Positions 44,348 through 54,195 of a stretch of 64,000 nt of DNA are shown here, one piece after another. The notes under the pieces were generated by a model. It was given only the letters and a program-made list of their open reading frames with translations. It was not told the DNA's origin and did not search any database. The translations under genes and the position numbers were made by a program. The DNA comes from Bradyrhizobium sp. LHD-71 (GTDB lineage: Bacteria; Pseudomonadota; Alphaproteobacteria; Rhizobiales; Xanthobacteraceae), in assembly GCF_031157255.1 (NCBI RefSeq), contig NZ_JAVIFX010000009.1:124001-188000 (forward strand). The letters are read 5' to 3'. Numbering within the stretch: the stretch's first letter is position 1; each line of letters opens with the position of its first letter.

Positions 44348-45303
44348 ATCAGCGGAACGGGCGCGAGAAAGAATTGTCCCTGGACGACCTTGCCACGCAG
44401 GCGGGACATGTCCGCGTGATCTGCCTCGGCCTGTCGGCTCTCGATCAGGTCTGGCGCGTCGACCGGCTGTTTTCCGGTGAAAGCGAAAAGATCAAGAGCT
44501 TGGACTATTCGATGGTCGGCGGCGGCATGGCGGCCAACGCCGCGGTGGCCATTGCCCGGCTCGGCGGTGCCGTCGCCTTCTGGGGGCGCGGCGGGGACGA
44601 TGCGGCGGGGCACGAGATGCGATCGGCGCTTACCGGCGAACGCATCGATGTCGCGAACTTCCGCTTGTTCGCAGATGGCCGTTCGTCCGTCTCTGGCGTG
44701 ATCGTCGACAAATCCGGTGAGCGCCAGATCGTCAACTTCCGTGGTTCCTATCCCGAACAGGCGGGCTGGCTTCCGCTTGAGGAGGTTGCCGACGCCTCTG
44801 CCGTGCTCGCCGACCCGCGCTGGGTCGAGGGCGCGGCGACGCTGTTCAGCAAAGCGCGCGCGCTCGGTGTCCCGACGGTTCTTGACGGCGACGTCGCCGA
44901 TGCGGAGGTGTTCGAGCGCCTGCTTCCGCTCACGGACCACGCCGTGTTTTCCGAACCGGCGCTCGCAGCCTTCGCTGGTTCAGCCAGCGGCGCGTCATTG
45001 GCGAGCCTCGCGCGCTTCCATTGTCGCGTCGTCGCAGTGACGCGCGGGCAGGACGGCGTGAGCTGGCTTGAGAATGGCCGAGAGCAAAGGCAGGCGGCGT
45101 TTCCGGTCGATGTCGTCGATACCACCGGTGCAGGGGACGTTTTCCACGGGGCCTACGCCTTTGCGATCGGCGCCGGCCTCGAGGTGCGAGACGCCATGGC
45201 ATTCGCCGCCGCGACCGCGGCGATGAAATGCACGCATTCGGGCGGACGCGCCGGAATTCCTACCATCGACGACTGTCTTGCATTCATAAGGAAGAGTCAG
45301 TGA
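44344..45303 (+). CDS. PfkB-family sugar kinase
   Basis: Ribokinase-fold kinase of 319 residues. It has MVGGGMAANAAVAIARLGG near residue 60 and the catalytic anion hole VVDTTGAGDVFHGAYAFA near 259, with Asp in GAGD. It probably phosphorylates a ketose from the dehydrogenases to feed the downstream aldolase. It starts with GTG within an ATGA-like overlap with the ATPase gene and overlaps the aldolase gene by four bases. Confidence 0.88.
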   Translation: MNQRNGREKELSLDDLATQAGHVRVICLGLSALDQVWRVDRLFSGESEKIKSLDYSMVGGGMAANAAVAIARLGGAVAFWGRGGDDAAGHEMRSALTGERIDVANFRLFADGRSSVSGVIVDKSGERQIVNFRGSYPEQAGWLPLEEVADASAVLADPRWVEGAATLFSKARALGVPTVLDGDVADAEVFERLLPLTDHAVFSEPALAAFAGSASGASLASLARFHCRVVAVTRGQDGVSWLENGREQRQAAFPVDVVDTTGAGDVFHGAYAFAIGAGLEVRDAMAFAAATAAMKCTHSGGRAGIPTIDDCLAFIRKSQ

Positions 45304-46337
45304 GAACAATTGGAAAGAACCGCGGCCTCGCACGCCTTGCCGACGCGGATGGTCACTTTCGTATGGTTGCGCTCGATCAGCGTCCGCCGCTGTTCGAAGC
45401 CATTGCGCAGGCAAAAAACATCACCAGGGATCAGGTCCAGTATTCAGACGTGACGGCAGCCAAGCGCCTGCTCGTCGAGGCGCTGGCGCCGTATTGCAGC
45501 TCGATGCTGTTCGATCCCAATTTTGCGGTGCCTGCAGCCATCGACGTGCTGCCCGCACGTTGCGGCCTGATCATGACGCTCGAAGAGCATCGGGTCGAGG
45601 AGACGCAGGGCGGCCGCAGGTCGAAAGCCATCGCGAACTGGAGCGTTGAGAAGATCCGGGCGATGGGCGGTGACGCGGTGAAGGTACTGGCCTGGTACCG
45701 GCCCGATGCCGATGCGAGCGTCAATGAGCATCAGAGACGGTTCGTGCGCGAGATTGGTCAGGAGTGCGCCCGTTACGACGTCCCGTACGTGCTCGAATTG
45801 CTGGTCTATCCATTCCTCGGCAGTGCCAACCATACGCCGGACTATGTGGAGTCGCCGGGCAAGCTACCCGAACTGGTGATTGAGAGCGTACGGGAGTTCG
45901 CCAAACCCGAATATGCCGTCGACTTGTTGAAACTTGAAAGCCCGCTGGCCGCCGCCAGTTTGCCTCCACGGGATGGCAGCGCCGCAGCGCGCGCCGCACA
46001 GAAAGAGTTCGACGCCATTGGTGATATTTGCCGCGAGCAGGGAATTCCCTGGGTGCTGCTATCGGGTGGGGCAGCGCGCGAAAAGTTCGAGCGCGTGCTG
46101 GACTTTGCCTACGCTGCCGGTGCCGGCGGATTTCTGGCTGGTCGCACCATCTGGCTCGAGGCCGTGCGCAGGCACTTCCCCGATCGTAACGCGGTTGCAG
46201 CCAGCCTGCGGCAGGACGGTGTCGCTGTGCTGGAAGGGCTCAATGCGCTGACAAAGGCCAACGCCAATGCCTGGACGGCGCGCTTTCCGGCCTTCAGCGA
46301 TATCAAGCAGGAAGGCGATTTCGCCCGGGCCTACTGA
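45300..46337 (+). CDS. Class I aldolase of the LacD/YihT type
   Basis: TIM-barrel aldolase of 345 residues resembling tagatose-1,6-bisphosphate aldolase (LacD) and sulfofructose-1-phosphate aldolase (YihT). The N-terminus MVALDQRPPLFEAI is the family mark. VKVLAWYRPDA contains the likely Schiff-base region, and VLLSGGAAREKFERVL the phosphate site. GTG 45300 is the start, overlapping the kinase stop codon. With the PfkB kinase it would cleave a phosphorylated ketose into two C3 compounds. The natural sugar is not determinable from sequence alone. Confidence 0.82.
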   Translation: MRTIGKNRGLARLADADGHFRMVALDQRPPLFEAIAQAKNITRDQVQYSDVTAAKRLLVEALAPYCSSMLFDPNFAVPAAIDVLPARCGLIMTLEEHRVEETQGGRRSKAIANWSVEKIRAMGGDAVKVLAWYRPDADASVNEHQRRFVREIGQECARYDVPYVLELLVYPFLGSANHTPDYVESPGKLPELVIESVREFAKPEYAVDLLKLESPLAAASLPPRDGSAAARAAQKEFDAIGDICREQGIPWVLLSGGAAREKFERVLDFAYAAGAGGFLAGRTIWLEAVRRHFPDRNAVAASLRQDGVAVLEGLNALTKANANAWTARFPAFSDIKQEGDFARAY

Positions 46338-46382
46338 GGCTGTCGAAGTCGTCCCTTGTTGGGCGAGAGATACACGTAGCGC

Positions 46383-47192
46383 TTAGCGCGCAGCGCGCTC
46401 GATCGCGTGAGCCGCCTCCAGCAGGATTTCGGCAACCTCGTGCTCGCGACGTGGGCCGAGACGCACACGTACCGCGGAAACCGTCAACGCGGCGATCGGA
46501 CGGTTGTCCGCGGTCTTGATCCAGGTGGAGATCGATTTCGTTTCCTGCACCAGTCCGACCTCGCGCAGGTTATAGCCCCTCCGTCGGGCAACGGCGATCT
46601 GCGTGAGAACCGTCGCTGCGTCGGTCCTGTAGGGCGCGAACCTCACTTCGTTGGCGGTCACGATCTTTCTCGCCTCGTGAGCGGGCATTGCCGCCAGAAT
46701 TGCGACGCCAGCACTGCTGACGCCCAGCGGTCGTCGAGCGCCGACCTCGATGGACAACACCTGGATGGGATAGGAGCCGATCCGGCGGTCGACACAGAGC
46801 GTGTCGTTGCCGGTGCGCACCGTCAGGAACAGCGTGTCACCGACCGCCCGCGATGTCCGGCTGAGAACGTCATCTGCCGCCGCAGCCAACGGGAAGCGCG
46901 TCGAACGCGCGAGCGCCAACTCGGGCACTTGTCGGCCGACCGCATAGCGTCCGGTCTTTTCGTTCCGCTCCACGATGCCTTCTTCGATCAGCACATGGAC
47001 GAGACGGTGCACCGTGGGGCGAGTTAGTCCGGTCGCCTGAACGACTTCGGCGAGCGGCAATCCCGCCTCGCGGCCCGCCGCAAGGATGCGCAAGACCGCG
47101 AGCGCGCGCCGGATCGTCTGCGCGCCTTTCCGTGGCGGCTGAACTTTGTCATCTGACTTCATGGCCTGACGCCTTTTGCTCATATGGCCCAT
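46383..47192 (-). CDS. IclR-family transcriptional regulator
   Basis: Regulator of 269 residues. The N-terminal winged helix (about 22-80; GLPLAEVVQATGLTRPTVHRL) binds DNA. The C-terminal effector domain (about 95-265) includes RPLGVSSAGVAILA. IclR proteins often control aromatic-acid catabolism, which fits the following genes. Later ATGs at 47183 and 47162 are possible starts. It is divergent from the binding-protein gene with a candidate operator between them. Confidence 0.9.
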   Translation of the reverse strand: MGHMSKRRQAMKSDDKVQPPRKGAQTIRRALAVLRILAAGREAGLPLAEVVQATGLTRPTVHRLVHVLIEEGIVERNEKTGRYAVGRQVPELALARSTRFPLAAAADDVLSRTSRAVGDTLFLTVRTGNDTLCVDRRIGSYPIQVLSIEVGARRPLGVSSAGVAILAAMPAHEARKIVTANEVRFAPYRTDAATVLTQIAVARRRGYNLREVGLVQETKSISTWIKTADNRPIAALTVSAVRVRLGPRREHEVAEILLEAAHAIERAAR

Positions 47193-47222
47193 GGCTTCTC
47201 ACTTGTTGCAGACGGCTTTGCC

Positions 47223-47237
47223 GTCCACAATGTGGAC
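47223..47237. promoter_or_regulatory. Candidate IclR operator
   Basis: GTCCAC-AAT-GTGGAC is a perfect six-base inverted repeat in the 189-base gap between the IclR gene and the Bug-type gene. Position and symmetry suit a regulator site. No consensus was tested. Confidence 0.5.
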
Positions 47238-47381
47238 AAAAACCGCACAATTCGATCGACAGGTAAAGCCCCGGAATCGAATGATCGCGCCGCAGGTCGA
47301 TGCACCAGCGGCGCGCAAAGCCGCTCGGTCGAACAAAAATGATGGATCTGCACCCGTCAAAAAAGGGTTGTGGGAGACATG

Positions 47382-48344
47382 ATGAGATTTCTCGCCGTTG
47401 CAATCGCTGCGTTCGCCGCATTCGCCAGCCCGGCGGTAGCAGAGCAGTGGCCCACGCGGATCGTCCGGCTGATCGTGCCATACCCGGCCGGCGGAAATGT
47501 CGATAGCGCCGCACGTATTGTCGCGGACAAACTGCAGCAGCAGTTCGGCCAGCCATTCATCGTCGAGAACAAGCCGGGCGCCGGCGGGCTCGTTGCCGGC
47601 GAAGCGTTCGCGAAGGCGCCGAAGGACGGCTACACGCTGTTCATTGGCGCGAACGGCCCGGTGCTGTTCGCTCCGGAAATCAACAAGCGCGACGCCTATC
47701 AGTGGAAACGGGATTTCCTGCCGATCACGACCATCTCGATGACCCCGCTGGTGCTCGAGGTTCACCCGTCTGTAAAGGCCGGATCGTTGAAAGAGCTTTT
47801 CGAACTGGCGCGCCGGGAGCCGGGCAAGCTGACGATGGCGTCGCCGGGGCCGGGCACGACCAATCACCTGCTCAGCGAGCTGGCGCAGGCTGAACTCGGC
47901 CTGCAGTGGCTCACCGTTCAATACCGCGGCAACGCGCCTGCAACCAACGATCTGATTGGCGGGCACGTACAGTTCGCCTTTGATCAGCTATCCGTCGCAC
48001 TGCCGCAGATCAAGGCCGGCACTGTGCGCGCGCTCGCCGTCACCAGCACTGCAAGGTTGCCGTCGCTGCCGGACGTGCCGACCTTCGCCGAACTCGGCTT
48101 CAAGAATTTTGATGCGCAGACCTTCACGGGCGTGTTCGCGCCGGCAGGGACGTCACCTGAAATCGTGAAGAAGCTCTACGACAGCCTGGCCGCGATTCTG
48201 AAAGATCCGGAAGTGGTCGAGAAGTTTGACGCGCTCGGCGCGCAGGCCGTTGCGATGACGCCCACGGAATTCAGCGCCTATCTCGAACGAGAGGACGCCA
48301 AGTGGATCCCCGTGGTCCGCAGGGCCAACATCAAGGCCGAGTGA
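47382..48344 (+). CDS. Bug/TctC-family tripartite tricarboxylate transporter binding protein
   Basis: Periplasmic solute-binding protein of 320 residues. Signal peptide 1-20 (cleaved after AVAEQ), then WPTRIVRLIVPYPAGG and the motif VENKPGAGGLVAGE typical of TctC. Members bind carboxylates, including aromatic acids. ATG 47382 has GGGAG upstream. TctA/TctB are absent here. It stands just before the catabolic genes and likely delivers their substrate. Confidence 0.9.
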   Translation: MRFLAVAIAAFAAFASPAVAEQWPTRIVRLIVPYPAGGNVDSAARIVADKLQQQFGQPFIVENKPGAGGLVAGEAFAKAPKDGYTLFIGANGPVLFAPEINKRDAYQWKRDFLPITTISMTPLVLEVHPSVKAGSLKELFELARREPGKLTMASPGPGTTNHLLSELAQAELGLQWLTVQYRGNAPATNDLIGGHVQFAFDQLSVALPQIKAGTVRALAVTSTARLPSLPDVPTFAELGFKNFDAQTFTGVFAPAGTSPEIVKKLYDSLAAILKDPEVVEKFDALGAQAVAMTPTEFSAYLEREDAKWIPVVRRANIKAE

Positions 48345-48381
48345 TCCCTTAAAGCGAGGCACGCACGGGACGGGGACGGGT

Positions 48382-48999
48382 ATGCGCATAGATCCCTCAG
48401 ATATGGGCGCCGAACAGGTTTACAGGCTGATCACCGGCGTCGTGGTGCCGCGTCCGATTGCCTGGGTCACCAGTCTTTCAGCGACGGGCGTACTCAACCT
48501 TGCGCCGTTCAGCGCCTTTACGTTCGTCTCGCCGAAGCCGCCAATGCTCGCAATCAGCGTCGGCCGCAAGGCTGGCGTCTATAAGGATACGGCTCACAAC
48601 ATTCTCGATACGAAGGAGTACGTCATTCACATCGCCGATGCGCCGCTGATGAACGCGGTGCACGAGAGCTCGGTGGAGCATCCGGCCGAGGTCAGCGAGG
48701 TCGAGCAGCTCAACCTCGAAACCGCACCCAGCGAGTGCATCAAGGTCCCGCGGCTGGTCGCGCCGCCGGTCGCGATGGAATGCCGGTTTCAGCAATGTTT
48801 TGAGTTCGGCGAGGCTCGCAGCCGGCTCATCGTCGGCGAAGTCGTGATGTTTCACATACGCGAAGGGCTCTACGGAAACGGCAAGATCGAAACCGAGGCG
48901 CTTGATCCGATCGCCCGCATTGCAGGTCCTCGCTATGCCCGGCTCGGCGAAATCGTGACGTTGCGGACGGTGTTCCAGACCCCGAAGTCGATCGAGTAG
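48382..48999 (+). CDS. Flavin reductase-like protein
   Basis: FMN-binding split-barrel protein of 205 residues. PRPIAWVTSLSATGVLNLAPFS near residue 22 is the flavin site of the flavin-reductase-like family. It could supply reduced flavin to a monooxygenase that is not in the window, or be an oxidoreductase itself. It follows the Bug gene by 37 bases, in line with the catabolic operon. Confidence 0.82.
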   Translation: MRIDPSDMGAEQVYRLITGVVVPRPIAWVTSLSATGVLNLAPFSAFTFVSPKPPMLAISVGRKAGVYKDTAHNILDTKEYVIHIADAPLMNAVHESSVEHPAEVSEVEQLNLETAPSECIKVPRLVAPPVAMECRFQQCFEFGEARSRLIVGEVVMFHIREGLYGNGKIETEALDPIARIAGPRYARLGEIVTLRTVFQTPKSIE

Positions 49000-49068
49000 C
49001 GACCCCTGTGGACACCGAACGCCATCGCCATCACGCGGCGGCCTGAACATTCTTGAGGACCAAAGACG

Positions 49069-49929
49069 ATGCGACTTCTGAGCTATCTTGTGGACGGCGA
49101 ACCCCGCTATGGGGCAGTCACGGACGGCGGCGTTGTCGACCTGACGGCGCGGATCGGACGCGACTTTCCGGATCTGCAGGCTCTGATCGCACGTGACGGG
49201 CTTGCGGCCGGCCGGAAGGCAATCGCGGATCAAAAGCCGGATCATGCGCTGGAGCGACTGACGTTGCTGCCGCCGATTCTTGCCCCGGAAAAGCTCTGGT
49301 GCATCGGTGTGAACTACAAGGACCGCAACGCCGAATACAAGGACAACTCTGACTTGCCGAAATATCCGAGCCTGTTTGTCCGCAACATCGGATCGGTTGT
49401 CGGATCCGGACAGCCGATCGAAAAGCCGAAGGTGTCGGAGCAGCTCGATTACGAAGGTGAGCTTGTCATCGTAATAGGTAAGGAGGGACGCCACATTGCG
49501 CGCGAGCAGGCATGGTCGCACATTTTCGGAATGACGCTCTGCAACGAGGGCAGCGTCCGCGACTGGCTGCACCACGGCAAGTTCAACGTGACGCAGGGCA
49601 AGAATTTCGACCGCTCGGGCAGCATCGGGCCGTGGGTCGTGACGGCGGATGAATGCGATCCGAAGGGGCCGCACGATATCATCACCCGTGTGAACGGCGA
49701 GGTGCGTCAGCAGGACAGCACCGAGCGTTTGATGTTCCCGTTCGATGTCCTGATTGCCTATCTTTCGACGTTCGCGACGCTGAAAGCCGGAGACATGATC
49801 GTGACCGGCACGCCGACCGGCGCTGGCGCGCGTTTTGATCCGCCGCGCTGGCTGAAGCCGGGAGACGTCGTCGAGGTGGAATCGTCGCAAATCGGCGTGC
49901 TTCGCAACACGGTCGTTGCGGAAGGCTGA
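49069..49929 (+). CDS. Fumarylacetoacetate hydrolase-family protein
   Basis: FAH-fold enzyme of 286 residues. [11 protein letters not shown] and [14 protein letters not shown] give the catalytic and metal-binding acidic residues, and [15 protein letters not shown] follows. Members hydrolyse or decarboxylate 3-acylpyruvates, as HpaG does in homoprotocatechuate breakdown. It is followed by an HpaH-like hydratase after four bases, so the two act in the same pathway. The exact substrate is unknown. Confidence 0.85.
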   Translation: MRLLSYLVDGEPRYGAVTDGGVVDLTARIGRDFPDLQALIARDGLAAGRKAIADQKPDHALERLTLLPPILAPEKLWCIGVNYKDRNAEYKDNSDLPKYPSLFVRNIGSVVGSGQPIEKPKVSEQLDYEGELVIVIGKEGRHIAREQAWSHIFGMTLCNEGSVRDWLHHGKFNVTQGKNFDRSGSIGPWVVTADECDPKGPHDIITRVNGEVRQQDSTERLMFPFDVLIAYLSTFATLKAGDMIVTGTPTGAGARFDPPRWLKPGDVVEVESSQIGVLRNTVVAEG

Positions 49930-49933
49930 CGGC

Positions 49934-50737
49934 ATGCTCGACCAATCCACCATCAACCGTCTGGCAGAGCGGCTCGACGAGGCAGAACGGAGCAAACGGC
50001 TGATCGGGATGTTCACGCGTGAGCATCCTGGGATGACGATCGAGGACGCCTACGCGATCCAGCGATCCTGGACGCGTCTGCAGCTTGACCGCGGTCGTGT
50101 CATCCGCGGCCACAAGATCGGCCTGACCTCCAGGGCCATGCAAAGTGCTGTCGGTATCGACGAGCCGGACTACGGCGTCCTGTTCGCGGACATGTTCTAT
50201 CCCGACGCGAGCACGGTGCCGTTCGACCGCTTTCACGCACCGCGCATCGAGGTCGAACTTGCCTTCGTGCTGAAGGCGCCGCTGCGCGGGCCGGACTGCT
50301 CGATCTTCGACGTCCTCAATGCAACCGATTACGTCACGCCCGCGCTTGAAATCCTCGAAACCCGCATGCACCGCGTCGATCCTGAGACCGGGCAGGCCCG
50401 CAAGGTCATGGACACGATTTCGGACAACGCCGCGAACGCCGCCCTGGTGGTAGGTGGCAGACCGTTCCGACCGCTCGAAGCCGATATGCGCTGGATCGGC
50501 GCGCTATTGTTCCGCAATGGCCAGATCGAGGAGACAGGGCTCGCTGCGGCCGTGCTCAATCATCCGGCGACGGGCATCGCCTGGCTTGCCAATCGCCTGA
50601 CGCCCCACGACGAGCATCTCGCAGCCGGCGAGATCGTGCTGGCCGGTTCGTTCACCCGCCCGGTCGACATTCGCCGTGGTGATACATTCCATGCAGATTA
50701 CGGAGCATTCGGCTCCGTATCCTGCCAATTCATCTGA
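49934..50737 (+). CDS. HpaH/MhpD-like 2-oxo-alkenoate hydratase
   Basis: Hydratase of 267 residues related to 2-oxo-hept-4-ene-1,7-dioate hydratase and 2-oxopent-4-enoate hydratase. [12 protein letters not shown] binds the oxo acid, and [11 protein letters not shown] holds the metal ligands. It adds water to the double bond of a ring-cleavage product. The next step, an aldolase, is not seen here. ATG 49934 is preferred to the TTG 18 bases before. Confidence 0.87.
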   Translation: MLDQSTINRLAERLDEAERSKRLIGMFTREHPGMTIEDAYAIQRSWTRLQLDRGRVIRGHKIGLTSRAMQSAVGIDEPDYGVLFADMFYPDASTVPFDRFHAPRIEVELAFVLKAPLRGPDCSIFDVLNATDYVTPALEILETRMHRVDPETGQARKVMDTISDNAANAALVVGGRPFRPLEADMRWIGALLFRNGQIEETGLAAAVLNHPATGIAWLANRLTPHDEHLAAGEIVLAGSFTRPVDIRRGDTFHADYGAFGSVSCQFI

Positions 50738-50749
50738 TCGAGGAGCGTC

Positions 50750-51142
50750 ATGACGACTGCGGCGAGACGCAAAAGCATTCATATCGGCGGCTTCAAGCAC
50801 GCCAATCCCATTCCGAACGCCTGCCGCATCGGCAATCTCGTGATGTCCGCGGTCATTCTCGGTCGCGATGCTGCCAGCGGCGGCATGCCGGAGAGCCTCG
50901 AGGCGCAGTGTGCCAACATGTTTGCGCATATGAAGGCCACTGTGGAAGCCGCGGGGGGGACCACCGACGACATCATCAAGATGACGGTGTGGCTCAAAGA
51001 CCGCTCGCAGCGCGGGCCAGTGAATGTCGAATGGCTGAAGATGTTTCCGGACGAGCATTCACGTCCTGCGCGCCATTCGCTGCAGATGGATATGGAAGGC
51101 GGCGCGCTGGTGCAGTGCGATTTCACCGCCGTGATCGACTGA
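50750..51142 (+). CDS. RidA/YjgF-family protein
   Basis: Small trimer-forming protein of 130 residues. ARRKSIHIGGFKHANPIPNACRIG opens the domain, and IKMTVWLKDRS precedes the last strand. RidA family members hydrolyse reactive imines or, in catabolic loci, act on aminomuconate-type intermediates. The canonical Arg of RidA (in the C-terminal part, RPARHSL) is present. It lies between the hydratase and the LigI-like gene. Confidence 0.85.
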   Translation: MTTAARRKSIHIGGFKHANPIPNACRIGNLVMSAVILGRDAASGGMPESLEAQCANMFAHMKATVEAAGGTTDDIIKMTVWLKDRSQRGPVNVEWLKMFPDEHSRPARHSLQMDMEGGALVQCDFTAVID

Positions 51143-51155
51143 AAAGGATCTTCCC

Positions 51156-52031
51156 GTGCCGACTTATCTTCCGTTCGATCCCAATCCGCGTCGCCCTTCG
51201 AAACTGCCGCCGGCGGGGACCGTCGACAGTCAGTTTCACGTGCTCGGGTCGCTCGAGAAGTATCCCGTTCGTCCGGGCGCCGCCTACCAGATGCCGAGCG
51301 CGACCTGGGAGGCGGCGCTGCGGATGCACAAGACGCTCGGCATCGAGCGCGGCGTAATCGTGCAGACCACGACCTATGGCGCCGATCATGCGGTCGTGCT
51401 CGACGCTCTTGCGGCCATGGGACCGAACTACCGGGGTTGCGCCAATGCATTGGTGTTTGCCGAGGCCGACGATGCCTATCTGGTGAAGCTGCACGAGGCC
51501 GGGGTGAGGGGAGCACGCTTCAGCTTTCGCCAGGAACTCGGCGCCGTGCTTTCGGACAAGGATTTTGCACGTGCAATCGCGCGCATTCGCGAGCTTGGCT
51601 GGTACGCGAAAATCCAGCCGGAGAAGGACGGAATTGTCTCGAGCGTCGAGAAGTACCAGTCGCTTGATGTCCCGGTGCTGATCGATCACATGGCACGGCC
51701 GGATCCCGCGCGAGGCAAAGACGATCCCAACCTCCGCAAGATGCTGGAGCTGCTGTCGAAGGGCAATTTCTGGGTGATGCTGTCGCTCGGTGAGAAGACG
51801 TCCAAGGCAGGCCCGCCCTGGGATGACGTCATCCCGATTGCTCGCATCTATATCGAGGCCGCTCCCGATCGCTGCGTGTGGGCGAGCGACTGGCCGCATC
51901 CGGTTTCGGTGGTCCAGCCGCCCAATGATGCCGATCTGCTCGAGCTGATGTATCGTTACGCGCCCGATCAGGCGACGCTGGAGAACATCCTTGTTCGCAA
52001 CCCTGCGAAGCTGTTCGGCTTTCCAGCGTAG
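51156..52031 (+). CDS. Amidohydrolase of the LigI type (2-pyrone-4,6-dicarboxylate lactonase-like)
   Basis: TIM-barrel hydrolase of 291 residues in the amidohydrolase_2 group. The strand-1 motif is reduced to SQFHV instead of HxH, as LigI-type enzymes allow variation. Other sites are LIDHMARP near 172 and WASDWPHP near 248, which includes the catalytic Asp. It would open a lactone ring in aromatic catabolism. Starts with GTG at 51156. It is convergent with leuD, with a gap of 85 bases. Confidence 0.82.
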   Translation: MPTYLPFDPNPRRPSKLPPAGTVDSQFHVLGSLEKYPVRPGAAYQMPSATWEAALRMHKTLGIERGVIVQTTTYGADHAVVLDALAAMGPNYRGCANALVFAEADDAYLVKLHEAGVRGARFSFRQELGAVLSDKDFARAIARIRELGWYAKIQPEKDGIVSSVEKYQSLDVPVLIDHMARPDPARGKDDPNLRKMLELLSKGNFWVMLSLGEKTSKAGPPWDDVIPIARIYIEAAPDRCVWASDWPHPVSVVQPPNDADLLELMYRYAPDQATLENILVRNPAKLFGFPA

Positions 52032-52116
52032 TTCATGTCCTTGAACAACATGTTCTCTACCGGGCACGCCACAGGAAAAACGTGGCGTGTGCAGGAGAGC
52101 AGAGCAGTAATGGTGA

Positions 52117-52719
52117 TCAGAGCCAGGGCAGCTCCTGCCGTTGAGCGGCCTCGAAGCGTTCGATCTCATTCCGGTAGGTGAGGGTCAGGTCGACGTCGTC
52201 GACGCCCTTCAGCAGGCAGTCCTTGCGGAACGGATCGATGTCGAAACGATCGGTTTGGCCGTCCGGGCCGGTGACGCTCTGTGTTGCCAGGTCGATCGAG
52301 ATGGTCCGGCTGGGTGATTGATGCAGCATCTGCCGAATGGCGGCAACCCGCGCTTCGTCGAGCTTCACGGGAAGGGCGCCGTTCTGCAGGCAGTTGTTGA
52401 AGAAGATATCGCCGAAGCTCGGGGCAATGAAGGCGCGAAAACCATTGTCGAGCATCACCGTCACCGCGTTCTCGCGCGATGAGCCGCAACCGAAATTTCT
52501 GGCGGCGACGACGATCTTTGCGCCGGCAAACGCCGGTTTGTTCAAGATGAATTCGCCCCTGCTGCTGCCGTCAGGATTGAAGCGCAGATCGTGAAACATG
52601 GCATCGACCTGCGCCGCGCGCGGGCGGCCCAGGTATCGCGCCGGAATGATCTGATCGGTGTCGATGTTCGGCTGATCGAGTGGAACGGCCACGGCACTTA
52701 AGGAGGTGAAAGGGACCAT
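52117..52719 (-). CDS. leuD: 3-isopropylmalate dehydratase small subunit-like
   Basis: Small swivel subunit of 200 residues. NIDTDQIIPARYLGRPRA and NFGCGSSRENAV are the signatures of the aconitase-family small subunit, with LeuD-like loop sequence. It is the last gene of a three-gene minus-strand operon (lyase, leuC, leuD), 12 bases from leuC. No leuB or leuA is near, so it may be a catabolic hydratase rather than part of leucine synthesis. Confidence 0.88.
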   Translation of the reverse strand: MVPFTSLSAVAVPLDQPNIDTDQIIPARYLGRPRAAQVDAMFHDLRFNPDGSSRGEFILNKPAFAGAKIVVAARNFGCGSSRENAVTVMLDNGFRAFIAPSFGDIFFNNCLQNGALPVKLDEARVAAIRQMLHQSPSRTISIDLATQSVTGPDGQTDRFDIDPFRKDCLLKGVDDVDLTLTYRNEIERFEAAQRQELPWL

Positions 52720-52731
52720 TGCTCGTTGCTC

Positions 52732-54123
52732 CTAGGCCGTCAGACGGCGCACATCACTAAAGTGGCCGCAGATTGCCGCTGCTGCCGCCATTGCCGGACT
52801 CATCAGGTGTGTTCTGACGCCGCGCCCCTGCCGTCCGACGAAGTTGCGATTGGAGGTCGAAGCGATGCGCTGCCCGGGCTGACCAATATCGCCGTTCATG
52901 CCGACACACATTGAGCACCCCGGTTCACGCCATTCGAAACCGGCGTCCTGGAAAATCTTGTTGATGCCCTCGGCTTCGGCCTGTTGCTTGATGAGCCCCG
53001 AGCCGGCCACGACCCAGGAGGAAACGCGGGCCTTGCGCCCTTTGACGACGGATGCGGCCGCTCGCAGATCTTCGATCCGGCTGTTGGTGCACGAGCCAAT
53101 GAACACGTGGTCAACAGCAAGCTCCTGCAGCGGCGTGCCTGGAACGAGCCCCATATAGTCGAGGGCGCGTCGCATGGCCTCCTTGCGCAGCGTATCGCTT
53201 TCCGATGCCGGATCAGGAATCCGCCCGGTGATGGGAAGCGCGTCTTCCGGGCTCGTGCCCCAGGTCACCATCGGCGCGATGTCCTCGGCCTTGAGCGTGA
53301 CCTCGCGGTCGAAGGTTGCTTCCTCGTCGCTCCTCAGGGAGCGCCAGAATGCGACCGCCTTGTCCCAGTTTTCGCCCGCTGGGGCGAATGGCCTGCCTTG
53401 CAGATACGCGATCGTCGTGTCGTCCGGCGCGATCATTCCGGCGCGGGCGCCAGCCTCGATCGACATGTTGCAGACCGTCAGCCGTCCTTCGATGGAGAGG
53501 CTTCGAATGGCGCTGCCCGCGTATTCGACGACGTGGCCAACCGCGCCGGCCGCGCCGATCTTTGCGATGATCGCCAGGATCACGTCCTTGGCCGTAACGC
53601 CGCTGGCGAGCGAGCCCTCGACCGAAATCCGCATGGCCTTCGGCTTGCGCTGCCACAGGCATTGCGTGGCCATCACGTGAAAGACTTCGGAGGATCCGAT
53701 GCCGAAGGCCAGCGCGCCGAGGGCGCCGTGCGTGGAGGTGTGAGAGTCGCCGCAGACCAATGTCAGGCCGGGCTGGGTCAATCCTTGCTCGGGTCCGACG
53801 ACGTGAGCGATACCTTGGCGGATATCCCCCAGGCCGAACATCGTGACGTGAGCAGCGGCTGTGTTCCTTCGCATCTGCTCGAGGGTTTGCGCAAAATGAG
53901 GGTCGGTCTGTGGACCGGCCCGGCTTGGCACGTAATGATCCGGTGTTGCTGCCGCGCGATCCGACCTTCGCAAAGGAAGGCCGCGTTCGCGCAGCCTGGC
54001 AAAACCCGCTCCCGAGCCGTCATGCATCAGATGACGATCGATATAGATCAGCGCGTAGCCGTCATCCCGATCGACCACCACGTGCCGCCGCCAGATCTTT
54101 TCGAACATGCTTTGAGCAAGCAA
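52732..54123 (-). CDS. leuC: 3-isopropylmalate dehydratase large subunit-like
   Basis: 4Fe-4S hydratase subunit of 463 residues. Iron-sulfur cysteines lie in [13 protein letters not shown] and in [32 protein letters not shown] carries the His and Ser of the active site. Length is normal. LeuC/LeuD family members also dehydrate methylmalate or dimethylmalate. Next to an isocitrate-lyase-like gene it may serve a branched dicarboxylate pathway; the leucine pathway role cannot be excluded. Confidence 0.88.
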   Translation of the reverse strand: MLAQSMFEKIWRRHVVVDRDDGYALIYIDRHLMHDGSGAGFARLRERGLPLRRSDRAAATPDHYVPSRAGPQTDPHFAQTLEQMRRNTAAAHVTMFGLGDIRQGIAHVVGPEQGLTQPGLTLVCGDSHTSTHGALGALAFGIGSSEVFHVMATQCLWQRKPKAMRISVEGSLASGVTAKDVILAIIAKIGAAGAVGHVVEYAGSAIRSLSIEGRLTVCNMSIEAGARAGMIAPDDTTIAYLQGRPFAPAGENWDKAVAFWRSLRSDEEATFDREVTLKAEDIAPMVTWGTSPEDALPITGRIPDPASESDTLRKEAMRRALDYMGLVPGTPLQELAVDHVFIGSCTNSRIEDLRAAASVVKGRKARVSSWVVAGSGLIKQQAEAEGINKIFQDAGFEWREPGCSMCVGMNGDIGQPGQRIASTSNRNFVGRQGRGVRTHLMSPAMAAAAAICGHFSDVRRLTA

Positions 54124-54195
54124 TTGGGCCTCCCGTGCAGGCAGATTCAGTGCTGTTGCCGACCTGTGTTCACGTTCGGAAGAACGGCCGGCAGA

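Noticed and set aside
48478-50016. 512-codon minus-strand frame
   Set aside because: Antisense to the flavin reductase and FAH genes, which carry clear family motifs; no motif in the minus frame.
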